A DNA stretch of 64,000 bases from Flavobacterium sp. GTDB taxonomy: Bacteria > Bacteroidota > Bacteroidia > Flavobacteriales > Flavobacteriaceae. The notes beneath the pieces were generated by a model that saw nothing but the letters and a program-made list of their open reading frames with translations, had not been told where the DNA came from and searched no databases. The translations under genes were made by a program, and so were the position numbers. The stretch lies in the NCBI GenBank assembly GCA_030153045.1, contig JASLID010000020.1:27969-91968 (forward strand). The letters run 5' to 3'. Below, piece after piece: positions 44,981 through 53,392 of the stretch (the first letter of the stretch is position 1; every line of letters begins with the position of its first letter).

Positions 44981-45805
44981 ATGAAAAGAATTTTAGTTCC
45001 TACAGATTTTTCAGAACATGCCGAATATGCCTTAAAAGTAGCCGCTCAAATAGCCCGAGATAATGATGGTGAAATTTTTTTAGTACACATGCTTGAATTT
45101 CCAACTCAAATGGCTGACGCTGTAAGTCACGGGGCCGATATTCCGGAAATAATGTTGTTCATGAAAAAAGCTCATGAAAAATTAGAGGAACTGATTTCGA
45201 GGGATTATCTGGAGGGAATTAATGTTAGCGAGGCCATTAAATACGAAAAAGCCTTTGAAGGCATCGTTAAATCAAGTCAGAAACACGATGTTGATTTAGT
45301 AGTAATGGGCTCACATGGCGCCTCTGGATTTCAAGAATTATTTATGGGTTCAACAACCGAAAAAATAGTTAGAACTTCTGAAGCTCCAGTATTAATTATC
45401 AAACATGAAAATACTAATTTCAAAACAGATCGTTTTGTTTTCGCTTCCGATTTTTCAGTTGAAACTAAGAAAGCTTTTGAAAAAATTGTGAATTTTACTA
45501 ATGTCTTTGGTTCACATCTAGATTTGGTGATGATAAACACCCCTAATAGTTTTAAAACATCCCAAGCCGCACAAAAAATAATGAAAGAATTTGTTGCTGA
45601 ATTCCCAATAACGAATTACGCTTTACATATATATAATGATTCAAATATCGAAACCGGCATCATAAACTTTTCAAATAGCATAAATGCAGACATAATAGGA
45701 ATGTGTACACACGGCCGAACAAGCCTATATCATTTCTTTAACGGAAGTGTCAGCGAAGGATTAGTAAATCATGCTTCTAAACCTGTTATTACATTTAAGA
45801 TATAA
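44981..45805 (+). CDS. Tandem-domain universal stress protein
   Basis: 274 residues with two UspA domains (1-145 and about 150-274). The first begins MKRILVPTDFSEHAEYALK and keeps the nucleotide-binding pattern GSHGASGFQELFMGS. The second has MCTHGRTSLYHFFNGS, in which the first glycine of the motif is a cysteine, so nucleotide binding there is less sure. Cytoplasmic stress and energy-sensing role by family. Single gene with its own promoter and a bidirectional terminator. Confidence 0.92.
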   Translation: MKRILVPTDFSEHAEYALKVAAQIARDNDGEIFLVHMLEFPTQMADAVSHGADIPEIMLFMKKAHEKLEELISRDYLEGINVSEAIKYEKAFEGIVKSSQKHDVDLVVMGSHGASGFQELFMGSTTEKIVRTSEAPVLIIKHENTNFKTDRFVFASDFSVETKKAFEKIVNFTNVFGSHLDLVMINTPNSFKTSQAAQKIMKEFVAEFPITNYALHIYNDSNIETGIINFSNSINADIIGMCTHGRTSLYHFFNGSVSEGLVNHASKPVITFKI

Positions 45806-45814
45806 TACTTTCAT

Positions 45815-45847
45815 AAAAAAAGCCCCAACTTCGTTGGGGCTTTTTTT
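45815..45847. terminator. Bidirectional terminator between usp and terB-like genes
   Basis: Perfect 9-bp stem AGCCCCAAC / GTTGGGGCT with a 3-nt loop, A-tract before and seven T after. The TAA stop of the minus-strand gene (45846-45848) lies in the flanking tract. Confidence 0.92.
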
Positions 45848-46277
45848 ATTTGTTCATGTGTTGCATTTCGTACACAAAAGTATCCAAATCTACATCTAAC
45901 ATTAAAAGAGAAAAAGCTTTATCTACAATATAATGTACATTCCCAGGAGTAAAACCCAAGGCAAGAGCGAATTTAGTTAAAATCTCTTTTTGCTTAGGCC
46001 CTAAAATATGATCCGCATAGACCATTCTAGACAAATCATACAAACGCTCTAATCGTTGCACATGCAATGAAGGCGCATTGATCGGGTATTTCAGCGGATT
46101 TTCAAGAATCTCTTCATACTCAGCGTCAGAAATCTCCAAACGGCTTTTAAGTTTATCTAAAAACTGCTTTTCTTCTATGGTTAAATCACCATCTGCAATA
46201 GCTACTCTTACAATTGCAGAAAAATGGCCTTTATTTCTGGCTTTAAATTCACTATCAAATAAATCGGAAAATGACAT
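45846..46277 (-). CDS. TerB-like domain protein
   Basis: 143 residues forming the all-helical TerB fold (FSAIVRVAIADGDLTIEEKQ with the conserved acidic DGDLT site; second half RMVYADHILGPKQKEILTKF). TerB-like proteins are named for tellurite resistance, but no terC, terD or terZ gene is nearby; many Bacteroidota copies stand alone with unknown role. A metal- or phosphate-binding function is possible. It shares a bidirectional terminator with the convergent usp gene. Confidence 0.8.
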   Translation of the reverse strand: MSFSDLFDSEFKARNKGHFSAIVRVAIADGDLTIEEKQFLDKLKSRLEISDAEYEEILENPLKYPINAPSLHVQRLERLYDLSRMVYADHILGPKQKEILTKFALALGFTPGNVHYIVDKAFSLLMLDVDLDTFVYEMQHMNK

Positions 46278-46398
46278 GTTATAAAAATTTTATATTTAAA
46301 CAAAGATACTCAGATTCTTACTTTTTTGAAATCATTTTCTTAAAAAAATTCCACTTTAATGCAATTCTAAAAAATTATCAAAAACAGAAAATAAATTG

Positions 46399-46406
46399 TA
46401 AGTTTG
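46399..46406 (+). promoter_or_regulatory. -7 promoter element of hupE-like operon
   Basis: TAAGTTTG, a perfect TAnnTTTG, 21 bp before the chosen ATG at 46428. It overlaps an in-frame TTG at 46404, arguing against that codon as a start. Confidence 0.55.
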
Positions 46407-46427
46407 ACAATCCCAAAACCTAACCTT

Positions 46428-47021
46428 ATGTCAGAATTCTGGATGTATTTTAATATTGGCCTGAAGCACGTGTTAAACATTAACGCTTACGACCACGTAC
46501 TTTTTTTAATTGCATTAACCGTTCCATACGCTTTTAAGGATTGGTCAAAATTACTGATATTAGTTTCTCTTTTCACCATTGGTCATACACTTGCTTTGCT
46601 ACTTTCAGTATTTGGAGTAATTATCATCAATGCTAATTTGGTAGAATTTATAATACCCATTACTATTTTGATCGTAGCGCTTTTTAATTTATTTACTGCA
46701 GGGAAAAGCAGTAAAAACGAAAGCATAACATTAATTGCCATTGTGACACTTTTCTTTGGAATAGTTCACGGTCTAGGTTTTTCAAATTATTTTAAAACCA
46801 TATTACCTGGGAATGCCACTGACAAATTACTACCTTTATCTGAATTTGCTTTGGGTATTGAAGCCGCTCAGATTATTGTGGTTTTTGTAGTTTTAATTAT
46901 ATCCTATATTGTTCAAACTGTATTCCGATTTTCAAAAAGAGACTGGACACTTGTCATGTCAGCATTTATAATAGGCGTTGTTATTCCACTAATTATTCAA
47001 AGCCCTATTTGGAATAGATAA
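46428..47021 (+). CDS. HupE/UreJ family membrane protein
   Basis: About 197 residues, six transmembrane helices, with the family's N-terminal GLKHVLNINAYDHVLFL and mid-protein FFGIVHGLGFSNYF. HupE/UreJ proteins are nickel or cobalt permeases in some bacteria; no hydrogenase or urease genes are seen here, so the substrate is unclear. The start at ATG 46428 is chosen over a TTG at 46404. First gene of an operon with the dCMP deaminase (6 bp) and the S41 protease (3 bp). Confidence 0.87.
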   Translation: MSEFWMYFNIGLKHVLNINAYDHVLFLIALTVPYAFKDWSKLLILVSLFTIGHTLALLLSVFGVIIINANLVEFIIPITILIVALFNLFTAGKSSKNESITLIAIVTLFFGIVHGLGFSNYFKTILPGNATDKLLPLSEFALGIEAAQIIVVFVVLIISYIVQTVFRFSKRDWTLVMSAFIIGVVIPLIIQSPIWNR

Positions 47022-47027
47022 TAAAAA

Positions 47028-47456
47028 ATGAAAGAAAAAAAACAAAACAAATACGACAAAGCCTATTTACGATTAGCCAAAGAATGGAGTAAATTATCTT
47101 ATTGTAAACGCAAACAAGTTGGCGCGATTATTGTACGTGATAGAATGATTATATCTGACGGATATAATGGCACACCATCTGGGTTTGAAAATTGTTGCGA
47201 AGACGAAAACAACTTAACCCACTGGTATGTGTTGCATGCTGAAGCTAATGCTATATTAAAAGTAGCCAATTCGACACAATCGTGTAACGATGCTACTTTA
47301 TATATTACGCTTTCGCCATGTAAAGAATGCAGCAAGCTGATTCACCAGTCGGGAATTAAAAGAGTAGTTTATCATCAAGGCTACAAAGACGATTCAGGGA
47401 TAGCTTTCCTAGAAAAAGCGGGCGTAACGGTACAACTTATAGAAGATTTAGAATAA
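47028..47456 (+). CDS. dCMP deaminase family protein
   Basis: 142 residues of the deoxycytidylate/cytidine deaminase family. Zinc site: His70 and catalytic Glu72 in HAEANAI, Cys98 and Cys101 in SPCKECSKL. The segment RKQVGAIIVRDRMIISDGYN and the extra cysteines in NCCEDENN match dCMP deaminases (ComEB-like) that feed dUMP and so dTTP synthesis. It links with nrdAB and dgt in this window in dNTP supply. It overlaps no neighbour but is tightly packed in the operon. Confidence 0.88.
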   Translation: MKEKKQNKYDKAYLRLAKEWSKLSYCKRKQVGAIIVRDRMIISDGYNGTPSGFENCCEDENNLTHWYVLHAEANAILKVANSTQSCNDATLYITLSPCKECSKLIHQSGIKRVVYHQGYKDDSGIAFLEKAGVTVQLIEDLE

Positions 47457-47459
47457 CAT

Positions 47460-49034
47460 ATGAAAATTGATAAAGTATATTTCCCAGTAATTATTTTTAC
47501 CGCAATAGCTGTAGGGTTTTTATTGGGTGGTATTTTTATTAAAGCTCCGGCAACATCACAAATAAGCGCTCAAAACGAAACGAAACAAAAACTCAACAAA
47601 CTGATTGATTTTATTGACAGTGAATATGTTGATGATGTAGACACTGATTCGATTGTAGACCAAACTGTCAACGGAATTCTAGAAAAACTCGACCCTCATT
47701 CGGTTTATATTGCTAAAAATAATGCCGAGGCAGAAGCCGAAAGCATGAAAGGAGATTTTGTTGGCATTGGCGTGAATTTTTTTGTTGAAAATGACACCGT
47801 TATTGTTATAAACCCAATAAAAAATGGCCCTTCTGAAAAAGCAGGCATTAAAGCCGGCGATAGAATTCTGACAGCAAACAATGAAAAACTTTTTGGAAAG
47901 AAAATCAATACTGACAAATTATACAGCAAATTAAAAGGAGAGATTAATTCGAAAGTAAATTTATCTATTTACCGAAAAGCCGAAAAGAAAAAATTAAACA
48001 TTACTGTTACCCGAAATACCATTCCTGTAAAAAGTGTTGACGTTGCTATTATGCTGAATAAAACTTCAGGATATATTAAAATTAATCGTTTTGCCGAAAC
48101 TACTTTTGAAGAATTCAAACTCGGATTAAACAAATTGATAAAACAAGGCGCCAACTCATTGGTATTAGATTTAAGAGATAATGGCGGAGGTTATCTTGAA
48201 GAAGCTGTTGAAATTGCTGACGAATTTCTAAAAGATAAAAAGCTAATTGTTTTTACTAAAAACAAAAAAAATAGAATTGACAAGACTTTTGCAACCAGCG
48301 ATGGTGCTTTCGAAAAAGGCAAAATAACCATTTTAATCAATGAAAATTCTGCTTCGGCAAGCGAAATTATAGCTGGTGCCATTCAAGACAATGACCGTGG
48401 ATTAATTATTGGCCGTCGTTCTTTCGGGAAAGGGCTAGTACAAAGAGACATGTCTTTTAAAGATGGCTCAAGCGTAAGATTAACGGTTGCTAGGTACTAT
48501 ACTCCTTCCGGTCGTTCTATTCAAAAACCATATAATCATGGAAGCGAGCAGTATTTTAATGATTTTGTGAATCGATATCATAACGGCGAATTGTATGCTA
48601 AAGACAGTATTAAAATTGCCGACACACTGAAATTCAAAACCACTAAAGGGCGAATTGTTTACGGTGGCGGCGGGATTGTTCCTGACGTATTTGTTCCTAT
48701 TGAAGCCACAAAAGGGAATGAAGTAGTCCCTATGCTAATGCAATCGGGTGTTGTAACCAATTTTGTATTTAAAATTATTGATCGCAATAGAAAAGTGTTT
48801 GAAAAACTGACTTATCCTCAAATTCTTGAAAGAATAAACACTACGGATTATTATTTTAATCTGTTTAAGACGTTTGTATATGCATCAGACGCTTACATTG
48901 ATTTGGATTCAAGTAAAAATTATGTGAAACGCTTTTTATCTGCTGAATTTTGCCGACAACTTTTAGGAGAAAATCAATACTACCAAGTAACACTTAAAGA
49001 TGACGTGATGGTTAAAGAAGCTTTAAAACATTAA
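47460..49034 (+). CDS. S41 family C-terminal processing peptidase
   Basis: A 524-residue Ctp/Prc-type serine protease. N-terminal membrane anchor or signal (about 7-26), PDZ domain (about 85-170, GPSEKAGIKAGDRIL), and the S41 catalytic region with Ser in NSASASEIIAGA (about residue 300) and the partner Lys in SFGKGLVQ (about 324). A C-terminal helical extension of about 100 residues follows. It probably trims or degrades periplasmic or outer membrane proteins. Last gene of the three-gene operon. Confidence 0.93.
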   Translation: MKIDKVYFPVIIFTAIAVGFLLGGIFIKAPATSQISAQNETKQKLNKLIDFIDSEYVDDVDTDSIVDQTVNGILEKLDPHSVYIAKNNAEAEAESMKGDFVGIGVNFFVENDTVIVINPIKNGPSEKAGIKAGDRILTANNEKLFGKKINTDKLYSKLKGEINSKVNLSIYRKAEKKKLNITVTRNTIPVKSVDVAIMLNKTSGYIKINRFAETTFEEFKLGLNKLIKQGANSLVLDLRDNGGGYLEEAVEIADEFLKDKKLIVFTKNKKNRIDKTFATSDGAFEKGKITILINENSASASEIIAGAIQDNDRGLIIGRRSFGKGLVQRDMSFKDGSSVRLTVARYYTPSGRSIQKPYNHGSEQYFNDFVNRYHNGELYAKDSIKIADTLKFKTTKGRIVYGGGGIVPDVFVPIEATKGNEVVPMLMQSGVVTNFVFKIIDRNRKVFEKLTYPQILERINTTDYYFNLFKTFVYASDAYIDLDSSKNYVKRFLSAEFCRQLLGENQYYQVTLKDDVMVKEALKH

Positions 49035-49035
49035 G

Positions 49036-49644
49036 CTATTTCCTTATACTATCATGACTGTGAGTTTCAACACCATTATTCCATAAAACCAGAATATCAG
49101 TAGCTACCGCTGCACCACTTCCAGCTGCAATGGCCAATTGGCTTCTGTGACCCGCAAGAGTTCCTGAAACATAAATTCCTTCAGATACTTTATGATCTCT
49201 ATTTTTAAGTTGAATTCTGTTTTTTTCGGGCAATGATTTTTGATGTGGCTCCACATAATTCATTAGTCCTTCAATATCAAATAAATTAGAAGATCCTATT
49301 GAAACTACAATGATTTTAGATTGATACATGTTTTTATTGGTTACAATTTCAAATCCGCTTTCAACCGAAGAAACTTTTAAAACTTTTTCTTCTTCCATTT
49401 GAAGTATATGTGGATAATTATTGTGAAGTTGCTTTGTGGATTGTACAAGTAAATCGGAACCTAATGTTCCCGAAGGAATTCCATAAGCATTGTAAAATAT
49501 CGCATCTTGTAATGATGATGCTTTTTGGTGGGCAATTAGACCTATCTTTTTCCCATCAACAAATGTTTTTTTATGTGCCGATCCTAAAATTAAAGCACAG
49601 GAAACGCCTGAAACGCCGCCTCCTATAATAAGAACATCAAACAT
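49036..49644 (-). CDS. Small FAD-dependent oxidoreductase lacking NAD(P)H domain
   Basis: A 202-residue flavoprotein of the thioredoxin-reductase-like superfamily. The N-terminal dinucleotide motif FDVLIIGGGVSGVSCALIL and the C-terminal FAD contact GIYVSGTLAGHRSQLAIAAG are both present. The insert that normally binds NAD(P)H is missing (usual length about 310), and there is no CxxC redox pair. It starts by TAATG overlap with the small membrane gene upstream, which implies coupling. The substrate is unknown. Confidence 0.8.
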   Translation of the reverse strand: MFDVLIIGGGVSGVSCALILGSAHKKTFVDGKKIGLIAHQKASSLQDAIFYNAYGIPSGTLGSDLLVQSTKQLHNNYPHILQMEEEKVLKVSSVESGFEIVTNKNMYQSKIIVVSIGSSNLFDIEGLMNYVEPHQKSLPEKNRIQLKNRDHKVSEGIYVSGTLAGHRSQLAIAAGSGAAVATDILVLWNNGVETHSHDSIRK

Positions 49645-49847
49645 TAGGATTGTCTTTTAAGCTTTTCGTCTATAGTTTTTGAAATCTTAAAGATAAGCAA
49701 GATAACAACAGCACACAAAATGGCAAAAATGCCAATAAGTGCAATCAAACTATCTCCTTCAAATAAGTTTTTGAAGTCTAGCATACTTGCGTTAAAGCCC
49801 AATAAAACAACGGCAATGGTAATAACAATATAAGTGAAGGTTTTCAT
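49644..49847 (-). CDS. Small two-helix membrane protein, function unknown
   Basis: 67 residues: two transmembrane helices (about 5-22 and 35-55) joined by a short acidic loop (DFKNLFEGDS), and a basic C-terminal tail (KISKTIDEKLKRQS). Positive tail suggests both ends are cytoplasmic. The stop and the next gene's start share one base (TAATG), so it is coupled to the small FAD protein; perhaps it anchors that enzyme at the membrane, which is inference only. Confidence 0.7.
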   Translation of the reverse strand: MKTFTYIVITIAVVLLGFNASMLDFKNLFEGDSLIALIGIFAILCAVVILLIFKISKTIDEKLKRQS

Positions 49848-49886
49848 TTCTATCTATTTAATAGGACAAAATTACTGTAATATTTA

Positions 49887-50462
49887 CTAAACAAACAATC
49901 CTTTAACATTACCCGCAAATAATTTAACAGCAATAGCCAATAAGATTACTCCAAAAACTTTTCTAATTACGCCAAGACCCGTTTTACCAAGCAATCGCTC
50001 TATTTTTGAACACGATTTTAGTACCGCATACACAATAACAATGTTTAATAAAATAGCCACCACGATGTTAATCGACTGGTATTGTGCTCTTAACGAAAGT
50101 AAAGTCGTCATGGTTCCTGCCCCAGCAATTAACGGAAATGCAATAGGAACTATACTGGCAGTACTGGGTTCTTCGTCTTTATATAGTGTAATTCCTAAGA
50201 TCATTTCGAGCGCAAGAAAAAATAAAACTATTGATCCAGCTACGGCAAACGATTTGACATCGACACCAATAAATTTAAGCATTTCTTCCCCAATAAATAA
50301 GAAAGTAATCATGATGATTCCAGCCACCAAACTTGCTTTTTCCGATTGGATATGTCCCAATTTATTACGCAAATCAACCATAATAGGAATAGTTCCTACA
50401 ATATCTATTACCGCAAAAAGCACCATTCCTACAGTAAACACTTCTTTCCAATCGAAATTCAT
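49887..50462 (-). CDS. MarC family membrane protein
   Basis: About 191 residues with six transmembrane helices, matching the MarC/UPF0056 family (VLFAVIDIVGTIPIMVDLRN start, IAFPLIAGAGTMTTLLSL in the middle). Despite the name there is no evidence that the family confers antibiotic resistance. The start at ATG 50462 is used because it gives the normal MarC start (MNFDWKEVFTVGMV); a longer frame to 50546 adds sequence not typical of the family. Confidence 0.9.
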   Translation of the reverse strand: MNFDWKEVFTVGMVLFAVIDIVGTIPIMVDLRNKLGHIQSEKASLVAGIIMITFLFIGEEMLKFIGVDVKSFAVAGSIVLFFLALEMILGITLYKDEEPSTASIVPIAFPLIAGAGTMTTLLSLRAQYQSINIVVAILLNIVIVYAVLKSCSKIERLLGKTGLGVIRKVFGVILLAIAVKLFAGNVKGLFV

Positions 50463-50573
50463 AGCTATTTTTTTACAAAGATATTTTAAATTCAAGCGAG
50501 GAGTCAAATAAAATAATAAATTTCTTAAATTTACTATAGTGATCATTCGTTTAATATATTCAAAAACATCATT

Positions 50574-51299
50574 ATGAGAAACATGAAATTAACGTTCAGC
50601 CTGATTTTATCTTCCTTTTTTCTAACAATTGCTTTAGCTCAAAAACCAACGGAAGCACAAATGAAAGCCATGCAGGACGCTGCCATGAATTATGGCAAAA
50701 ACAAAGTGGATGCTTCTCAAATCCCAGCCAAATATTCTTTCAGTTGGAAATACAGCATGGAAATGAAAACCAATGCCGGAAAAACTATGGTTTTTGATTA
50801 TTTTTTAGAGCCGAATGCATCCTATTATGGTGCAAACATGAATCAAACAGGTTCAAATATGTTTATGATTATGGATTCGAATAAAAAGCTAATGGTAACC
50901 AGTTTTGAAAAAGGAGCTAAAAAAATGGCAATGGCTTCTAAAATTCAAGACTATCCCACAAGCAACACCAAAGACTCAAAATACACTTATAAAACACTTC
51001 CTAACAAAACCATTTTAGGATTTAACTGCAAGGGGGTTCAAGCCACAAACACTACATCAATCATGGTTTTTTATTATACGAATAACGCGAAAGTCAGTTT
51101 TTCTGAAATGTTCAAATCGCAACAAAATCAAAGCACTCCAAATGCCTTAAAAAACTTTTTTAAACCCAACGAAAAGCCTTTAATGATGTCCATGAGTTAT
51201 ACTGATTTAAAAGACAAATCGAAAAGCATGACCATGAAATGCATTGCATTAGAAAAGGAAACTGTAACATTTAACAAATCTGATTACCAATTTATGTAA
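50574..51299 (+). CDS. DUF4412-like exported methionine-rich protein
   Basis: 241 residues with a signal peptide (ending about ALAQ, residue 22), probably periplasmic. The strand-rich body with late motifs ILGFNCKGVQ and IMVFYYTN resembles DUF4412, a Bacteroidota family of unknown role. Methionine content is very high (23 of 241, about 9.5%), in clusters such as NMFMIMD, PLMMSMS and KKMAMA. Two ATGs (50574, 50583) are possible starts. Divergent from marC, with about 110 bp between them. Confidence 0.7.
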   Translation: MRNMKLTFSLILSSFFLTIALAQKPTEAQMKAMQDAAMNYGKNKVDASQIPAKYSFSWKYSMEMKTNAGKTMVFDYFLEPNASYYGANMNQTGSNMFMIMDSNKKLMVTSFEKGAKKMAMASKIQDYPTSNTKDSKYTYKTLPNKTILGFNCKGVQATNTTSIMVFYYTNNAKVSFSEMFKSQQNQSTPNALKNFFKPNEKPLMMSMSYTDLKDKSKSMTMKCIALEKETVTFNKSDYQFM

Positions 51300-51319
51300 A
51301 TATTAGCAATTAAACTTTG

Positions 51320-51327
51320 TACTTTTG
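51320..51327 (+). promoter_or_regulatory. -7 promoter element for DUF3109 gene
   Basis: TACTTTTG, a perfect TAnnTTTG, 23 bp before the ATG at 51351, in the 51-bp gap after the DUF4412-like gene. Confidence 0.5.
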
Positions 51328-51350
51328 CACCTCAAAATTTACAACTCATT

Positions 51351-51917
51351 ATGTTTCAATTAGGTAAAACCATCGTTTCCGAAGATATTCTTGAAAAAGA
51401 ATTTGTATGTAACCTTTCAGCATGCAAAGGCGCATGTTGCGTAGATGGTGATGCTGGCGCTCCTTTATTAGAAGATGAAACAAAAATATTAGAAGCCATT
51501 TATCCAAAAGTAAAACCCTTTCTTCGCAAAGAAGGAATTGCCGCTATCGAAGCACAAGGCACTTGGGTGAAAGGCACCGATGGCGATCTTGAAACACCAC
51601 TTATAGACAATAAAGATTGTGCTTACGTTATTTTTGACGGAAAAACAGCACTTTGTGGCATCGAGCAAGCGTACAATCAAGGACTTATCGATTGGAAAAA
51701 ACCCGTTTCTTGTCACTTATACCCTATTCGTGTTAAAGATTTTAGCAGTTTTCAAGCAGTAAATTATGACCGCTGGGATATTTGTAGTGATGCCTGCAGT
51801 TTAGGAAAAGAACTAGAAGTTCCTGTTTATAAATTTGTAAAAGAAGCGCTTGTTCGTCGTTTTGGAAATGAGTGGTATGAAGAACTTGAAAAAGTAGCTG
51901 CTGAATTAAAAAAGTAA
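51351..51917 (+). CDS. DUF3109 family cysteine-rich protein
   Basis: 188 residues, cytoplasmic, with many conserved cysteines: [19 protein letters not shown] near the N-terminus, then [28 protein letters not shown] and [11 protein letters not shown]. The pattern fits DUF3109, related to YkgJ-type zinc or iron-sulfur binding proteins. Function unknown; a metal cluster is likely from the spacing. Single gene with promoter and terminator. Confidence 0.88.
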   Translation: MFQLGKTIVSEDILEKEFVCNLSACKGACCVDGDAGAPLLEDETKILEAIYPKVKPFLRKEGIAAIEAQGTWVKGTDGDLETPLIDNKDCAYVIFDGKTALCGIEQAYNQGLIDWKKPVSCHLYPIRVKDFSSFQAVNYDRWDICSDACSLGKELEVPVYKFVKEALVRRFGNEWYEELEKVAAELKK

Positions 51918-51946
51918 TTCTTTTTTTAATCTAAATTTCAAAAAAC

Positions 51947-51981
51947 AAACCCCTTAGTTTACAATACTTAAGGGGTTTTTT
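51947..51981 (+). terminator. Intrinsic terminator after DUF3109 gene
   Basis: Stem AACCCCTTA / TAAGGGGTT with an AT-rich loop, then TTTTT. Confidence 0.8.
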
Positions 51982-52018
51982 ACGTTTTTAAATATCTGAT
52001 TTACAATTATTTATTAAA

Positions 52019-52136
52019 TTTGTAATAGTCGGTTTACAAAAGAGCAATTTGTTAAAAACTAACAGCAATTGTGAATAACTATGTCTTTCATTTTTAGTTT
52101 CAAATTCTAATCTTTGTAAACCCCAATCGTTACAAA
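52019..52136 (+). promoter_or_regulatory. Two TTTGTAA inverted repeats upstream of nrdB
   Basis: Perfect inverted repeats TTTGTAA-N8-TTACAAA (52019-52040) and TTTGTAA-N10-TTACAAA (52113-52136). The second overlaps AATCTTTG, a near-consensus -7 box, 35 bp before the nrdB ATG. Candidate operators; they do not match the NrdR box I know. Confidence 0.4.
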
Positions 52137-52171
52137 AAATCAATTTCTAAATCAATAAAAATCAGTTAGCT

Positions 52172-53149
52172 ATGTCTATTGTTGAACCAATTTTACAAGA
52201 GAACAAGAATCGCTTTGTTATATTTCCAATAAAGCATCACGATATATGGGAGTGGTATAAAAAAATGGAGGCTAGTTTTTGGACAGCCGAAGAAATTGAT
52301 TTACACCAAGATTTATCAGATTGGAACAATAAATTAAACGATGACGAACGATATTTCATCAAACACATCTTGGCTTTTTTCGCAGCTTCAGATGGTATCG
52401 TGAATGAAAACTTAGCCGAGAATTTTGTCAACGAAGTACAATATGCCGAAGCCAAATTTTTCTACGGATTCCAAATCATGATGGAAAACATTCATAGCGA
52501 AACCTATTCGTTATTGATTGACACTTATGTGAAAGATGAAGCAGAGAAAGCAGAATTATTCAATGCTTTGGAAGTATTTCCTGCCATTAAGAAAAAAGCG
52601 GAATGGGCTTTAAAATGGATCGAATCCGATTCGTTTGCCGAAAGATTAATTGCTTTTGCTGCCGTAGAAGGAATTTTCTTTTCAGGTGCGTTTTGTTCCA
52701 TCTACTGGTTGAAAAAACGTGGTTTGATGCCAGGATTAACGTTTTCTAACGAGTTAATTTCTCGTGACGAAGGCGTGCACTGTGACTTTGCCGTGCATTT
52801 ACACAACCACCACTTAGTGAACAAAGTACCAAAAGCAAGAATCAAAGAAATCATTATTGATGCTTTAAACATTGAAAGAGAATTTGTAACCGAATCGCTT
52901 CCTGTAAGTTTGATTGGTATGAATGCTGCTTTAATGACACAATATTTAGAATTTGTTGCCGACAGACTTTTAGTAGAATTAGGTTGCGACAGAGAATACA
53001 ATTCATCAAATCCTTTCGATTTTATGGATATGATCTCTTTGCAGGGGAAAACCAATTTCTTTGAAAAACGTGTGGCAGAATACCAAAAAGCTGGTGTTAT
53101 GAACACAGATTCTGAAGCTCAAAAAATTAGCTTCGACGCCGATTTTTAA
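52172..53149 (+). CDS. nrdB: Ribonucleoside-diphosphate reductase, beta subunit (class Ia)
   Basis: The radical-generating small subunit of ribonucleotide reductase. 325 residues with a complete di-iron site: Asp43 (EEIDL), Glu105 and His108 (MMENIHSE), Glu165 (AVEGIFFSG), Glu199 and His202 (RDEGVHCDF). The radical Tyr112 lies four residues after His108, as in active class Ia enzymes. It resembles the eukaryote-like branch. It precedes nrdA by 243 bp; the gap contains a composite repeat. Two inverted repeats upstream may be operators. Confidence 0.96.
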   Translation: MSIVEPILQENKNRFVIFPIKHHDIWEWYKKMEASFWTAEEIDLHQDLSDWNNKLNDDERYFIKHILAFFAASDGIVNENLAENFVNEVQYAEAKFFYGFQIMMENIHSETYSLLIDTYVKDEAEKAELFNALEVFPAIKKKAEWALKWIESDSFAERLIAFAAVEGIFFSGAFCSIYWLKKRGLMPGLTFSNELISRDEGVHCDFAVHLHNHHLVNKVPKARIKEIIIDALNIEREFVTESLPVSLIGMNAALMTQYLEFVADRLLVELGCDREYNSSNPFDFMDMISLQGKTNFFEKRVAEYQKAGVMNTDSEAQKISFDADF

Positions 53150-53215
53150 TATTTTTTTTGCCACGAAGACACAACACGAAGGTTAAAAATACAAGTCCAA
53201 CTCATTAAATTACAC

Positions 53216-53314
53216 TAGCCCCGATAGTAGTGGAAATCCTTTTTTATAATTTGTCATACTGAGCTTGTCGAAGTACAAATTATAAAAAAGATTGAAACGA
53301 ATAGCGGGATTAGC
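53216..53314 (+). repeat. Copy B of dispersed palindrome, with a second element in its loop
   Basis: Outer arms TAGCCCCGATAGTAGTGGAA and AGATTGAAACGAATAGCGGG plus ATTAGCTCC. The inner arms form a 15-bp perfect stem TTTTTTATAATTTGT / ACAAATTATAAAAAA, and the loop holds CATACTGAGCTTGTCGAAGT. Located between nrdB and nrdA; no gene is seen in this gap. Confidence 0.8.
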
Positions 53315-53392
53315 TCCAAAAAACAAACAACTAAATATTACAAATAACCAGAGACAGGGAAGGGATTTTCTGTTTCGCTAAAAAACAAAATT

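Noticed and set aside
45846..46277. Tellurite resistance locus
   Set aside because: Only a TerB-like fold is present; no other ter genes are nearby.
46428..47021. Hydrogenase or urease cluster
   Set aside because: The HupE/UreJ-type permease has no hydrogenase or urease genes around it.
49887..50462. Multiple antibiotic resistance gene (MarC)
   Set aside because: The family name is historical and no mar regulator is present.
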